Origin: an uncultured Bacteroidia bacterium
GTDB taxonomy: Bacteria > Bacteroidota > Bacteroidia > Bacteroidales > Prolixibacteraceae
NCBI GenBank assembly: GCA_903918045.1
Contig: CAIXCY010000175.1
Location: 1-33,998 of the forward strand
Direction of reading: 5' to 3'
Length of the DNA stretch: 33,998 nt
This document shows positions 33,849 through 33,998 of the stretch, piece after piece. Position 1 is the stretch's first letter. Every line of letters starts with the position of its first letter. A model generated the notes under the pieces. That model ran no database searches, was not told the DNA's origin, and was given only the letters and a program-made list of their open reading frames with translations. Made by a program: the position numbers and the translations under genes.

Positions 33849-33998
33849 CTATTTTTCTATTAAACTGAACAGTAGAAGTACAAAAATCTGTTCATAATAA
33901 GGGGCAAGTTGTTCTTTGAGTTTCTTTAAGGCTATCGACATCTGATTTTCGACTGTTTTTTCGGCAATATCCATTTTGAATGCAATCTCTTTATACGA
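33849..33998 (-). CDS. ECF RNA polymerase sigma factor, C-terminal part (truncated by the window edge)
   Basis: The frame runs from the right edge to TAG at 33849-33851 and gives 49 residues. SYKEIAFKMDIAEKTVENQM then SIALKKLKEQL is a sigma-70 region 4 helix-turn-helix typical of Bacteroidota ECF sigma factors paired with FecR. The N-terminal part lies beyond the window. The hydrophobic tail (YYEQIFVLLLFSLIEK) is also common in this group. It is 101 bp upstream of fecR and should drive transcription of susC 3/susD 3. Confidence 0.88.
   Translation of the reverse strand, partial: SYKEIAFKMDIAEKTVENQMSIALKKLKEQLAPYYEQIFVLLLFSLIEK

Overview
The window is a typical Bacteroidota chromosome segment. 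It has SusC/SusD-type outer-membrane import pairs, a giant repeat adhesin ending in a type IX secretion (T9SS) sorting domain, an ECF-sigma/FecR cassette, and candidate promoters of the TAnnTTTG type instead of sigma70 -35/-10 boxes. Protein style suggests a Bacteroidia-like, environmental or host-associated glycan/peptide scavenger. I cannot name a genus. No rRNA, tRNA, CRISPR array, insertion sequence or integrase was seen.

Region 1 (1-11.6 kb) is mixed. It holds the 3' part of a repeat-rich T9SS adhesin, then an acyl-CoA synthetase paired with an XRE-cupin regulator (both minus), then an apparently exported Nif3-like protein (minus). A lone TonB-dependent receptor (plus) and an NAD-dependent epimerase-like protein (minus) follow.

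Region 2 (11.9-27.2 kb, all plus) is the centre of interest. It contains two paralogous modules, each ROK regulator - SusC - SusD, in tandem, followed by a secreted PNGase F-like glycoamidase. Both ROK genes have 409 codons and align without gaps, and both SusC-SusD gaps are 38 bp. Each ROK-to-susC leader carries the same small arrangement: a 7-codon micro-ORF ending in Lys-Ser-Gly-stop, exactly 13 nt of spacer, then a stem-loop whose loop contains TTTTGAAGCA. The leader of the first module can also fold as an H-type pseudoknot. The likely logic is that PNGase releases N-glycans (or deglycosylates glycopeptides), the SusCD pumps import the products, and the ROK proteins sense a sugar. No glycoside hydrolase lies in the locus. 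The leader arrangement is the best candidate here for an undescribed regulatory device.

Region 3 (27.2-34.0 kb, minus) is a third SusCD pair controlled differently: ECF sigma factor (partial) - FecR anti-sigma - SusC with an STN signalling domain - SusD. The fecR-susC gap holds a strong hairpin plus T8 tract oriented as a terminator for the opposite strand, hinting at an antisense RNA over the susC start. It also holds two long inverted repeats, one enclosing the susC start codon. A bidirectional terminator separates regions 2 and 3.
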